NCBI GenBank assembly: GCA_031553655.1
Contig: JAVBLG010000035.1
Coordinates: 1 to 23,099, forward strand
Direction of reading: 5' to 3'
Origin: JAVBLG01 sp031553655
Lineage (GTDB): Bacteria; Desulfobacterota; Desulfovibrionia; Desulfovibrionales; Desulfovibrionaceae
DNA length: 23,099 nucleotides
Shown: piece by piece, positions 22,092-23,099 of the stretch
Layout: each line of letters starts with the position of its first letter
Position numbering within the stretch: position 1 is the first letter of the stretch
The notes under the pieces: generated by a model
Databases searched by the model: none
Told to the model about the DNA's origin: nothing
What the model saw: the letters and a program-made list of their open reading frames with translations, nothing else
Position numbers and translations under genes: made by a program

Positions 22092-22292
22092 AGCATTTCG
22101 CTTGCGAAATGCTCTAACGGCCCGTGCGTTGTTAGGGCCGTCCGGACACGAAGTGTCCGTAACTTAGGCGGCGAAGCCGCCGTAATAACATGCTATTCCG
22201 AGCCGCCGGTGAAAGGCGGCGCGGGACAATCAGCCTTAATTATAAAAAAACAGTTTCAGGTAAAGGATAATCTCAAAAGTAAAATGCTATAG
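22089..22292 (+). repeat. Full copy 2 of the dispersed ~205-bp multi-hairpin element
   Basis: It begins at the stop codon of the flavin oxidoreductase gene. The hairpins are GAGCATTTCGC/GCGAAATGCTC (perfect, two-base loop, 22091-22114), CTAAC/GTTAG (22113-22135), CGGACAC/GTGTCCG (22143-22159), GGCGGC/GCCGCC (22167-22181) and GCCGCC/GGCGGC (22202-22220). A right end closing in AAAATGCTATA follows. Left TAGAGCATTT and right AAATGCTATA form near-perfect terminal inverted repeats. No transposase or reading frame is inside. Confidence 0.88.
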
Positions 22293-22358
22293 TGACGCCA
22301 AACTGTCGCCACTACCTGGGAAATTAGCCGACAGCTAAATCGGCATGGAGATCATAAA

Positions 22359-23057
22359 GTGAATGTTGTCAAACAGATTAAGGTGTTTGGGGATTCAATT
22401 TTGAAAGGCATTCAGCTTGATCAGGAAGATATGCGTTATCGTGTGAATAACCATATCGACATTGACATGCTGAGCAAAAAATATTCACTGCTGATCGAAA
22501 ATTGCTCCAAATTTGGCTGTACCATAACCAAAGGCCGCCAGCTTCTGCAAAAACGGTTGGAAAACGGGTTGACCTGTTACGCGGTGGTAATGGATTACGG
22601 CGGCAACGACTGCGACTTCAACTGGCGGGCCGTTGCCGCCGAACCCGATGCCGAACATCGTCCCAATACGCCTATGGATATTTTCGTCGATACATATCAC
22701 GAAATGATCGACATGCTGAAAAGTAGAGGCATTTTGCCCATTCTCACCAATTTGCCCCCGATTGAGCCTTACCGCTTTTTCGATTGGTTCTGTCAGGGGC
22801 TGAACAAGGAAAATATTTTGCGTTGGCTTGGTGGGCACAACACCATTTATCGTTACCACGAGAATTACTCCCGTATGATCGAAGAAATCGCCCGCAAAGC
22901 CCAAGTGCCTCTGGTGGATTTGCGGGGAGCCTTCTTAAGCAAAAGGCGCATAGACGATCTGCTGTGCGTCGACGGAACCCACCCCAATACCTCCGGACAG
23001 CGACTGATTACAACGGCTTTTTCCGACTTTGCCGCTAAACGCGCTGCTGGTGTATGA
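22359..23057 (+). CDS. SGNH/GDSL-family hydrolase
   Basis: A 232-residue esterase/lipase-fold protein. Block I is 'KVFGDSILKG' with nucleophile Ser13, block III is 'DYGGNDCDF' with Asn83, and block V is 'VDGTHPNTSGQ' with Asp205 and His208, so the catalytic set looks complete. No signal peptide is seen, so it is probably cytoplasmic. Start is GTG 22359 with GGAG eight bases upstream. It stands alone between the repeat and a terminator-like palindrome. The substrate (acyl ester, acetylated sugar or lipid) cannot be told from the sequence. Confidence 0.9.
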   Translation: MNVVKQIKVFGDSILKGIQLDQEDMRYRVNNHIDIDMLSKKYSLLIENCSKFGCTITKGRQLLQKRLENGLTCYAVVMDYGGNDCDFNWRAVAAEPDAEHRPNTPMDIFVDTYHEMIDMLKSRGILPILTNLPPIEPYRFFDWFCQGLNKENILRWLGGHNTIYRYHENYSRMIEEIARKAQVPLVDLRGAFLSKRRIDDLLCVDGTHPNTSGQRLITTAFSDFAAKRAAGV

Positions 23058-23073
23058 ATAATTTGGGGGAAGG

Positions 23074-23099
23074 AAGGAAAAATTTTTAAATTTTTCCTT
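23074..23099. terminator. Terminator-like palindrome at the window end
   Basis: AAGGAAAAATTT (23074-23085) and AAATTTTTCCTT (23088-23099) are perfect inverted 12-mers around two T bases, 16 bases after the SGNH hydrolase stop. The stem is AT-rich and any following T tract is outside the window. Confidence 0.5.

Overview
The window looks like chromosome of a deltaproteobacterium, most likely a member of the Desulfovibrionaceae. This is inferred from gene content and protein style: a UGA-containing CC/Se-motif protein, an NtrC-type regulator pair and a moderately high GC by eye. No rRNA or other marker gene is present to confirm it. No tRNA, rRNA, CRISPR array, phage gene or transposase gene was found.

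Region 1 (1-8860) is a secretion locus. It opens with the 3' part of a very large repetitive surface or secreted protein, which ends in a Gln-rich triplet-repeat tract. A hairpin separates it from four tightly packed genes: a TolC-like outer-membrane lipoprotein, a periplasmic HlyD/RND-type adaptor, a second membrane-anchored adaptor with a GAF-like N-terminus, and a polytopic M50 (site-2-protease-like) protein. The last has a PqqD-like N-terminus and a lipoyl/HlyD-like C-terminus. It stands where a type I secretion operon would carry an ABC ATPase, and no ATPase is visible here.

Region 2 (8861-11359) holds a structured, hairpin-rich dispersed repeat, a long inverted repeat, gdhA (minus strand) and a small minus-strand gene. 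That small gene reads through an in-frame TGA directly after a Cys codon and is proposed as a selenoprotein of the CC/Se-motif family.

Region 3 (11360-17831) is a plus-strand housekeeping stretch: a CoA-binding protein, a YkgJ-type cysteine-cluster protein and a J-domain protein (ATGA/TTGA overlaps), then a LOG-family protein overlapping tadA, a membrane-spanning spermidine-synthase-like protein, and pgi.

Region 4 (17832-23099) begins with a 115-bp element bounded by inverted repeats. It continues with an NtrB/NtrC-like two-component pair, an Old Yellow Enzyme of the YqjM type, the second full copy of the hairpin-rich repeat, and an SGNH hydrolase. The window ends inside or at a palindromic terminator-like hairpin.

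The strongest candidates for new biology are the ATPase-less M50/adaptor export cassette, the unannotated selenoprotein, and the dispersed multi-hairpin element, whose two full copies differ by a compensatory base-pair change.
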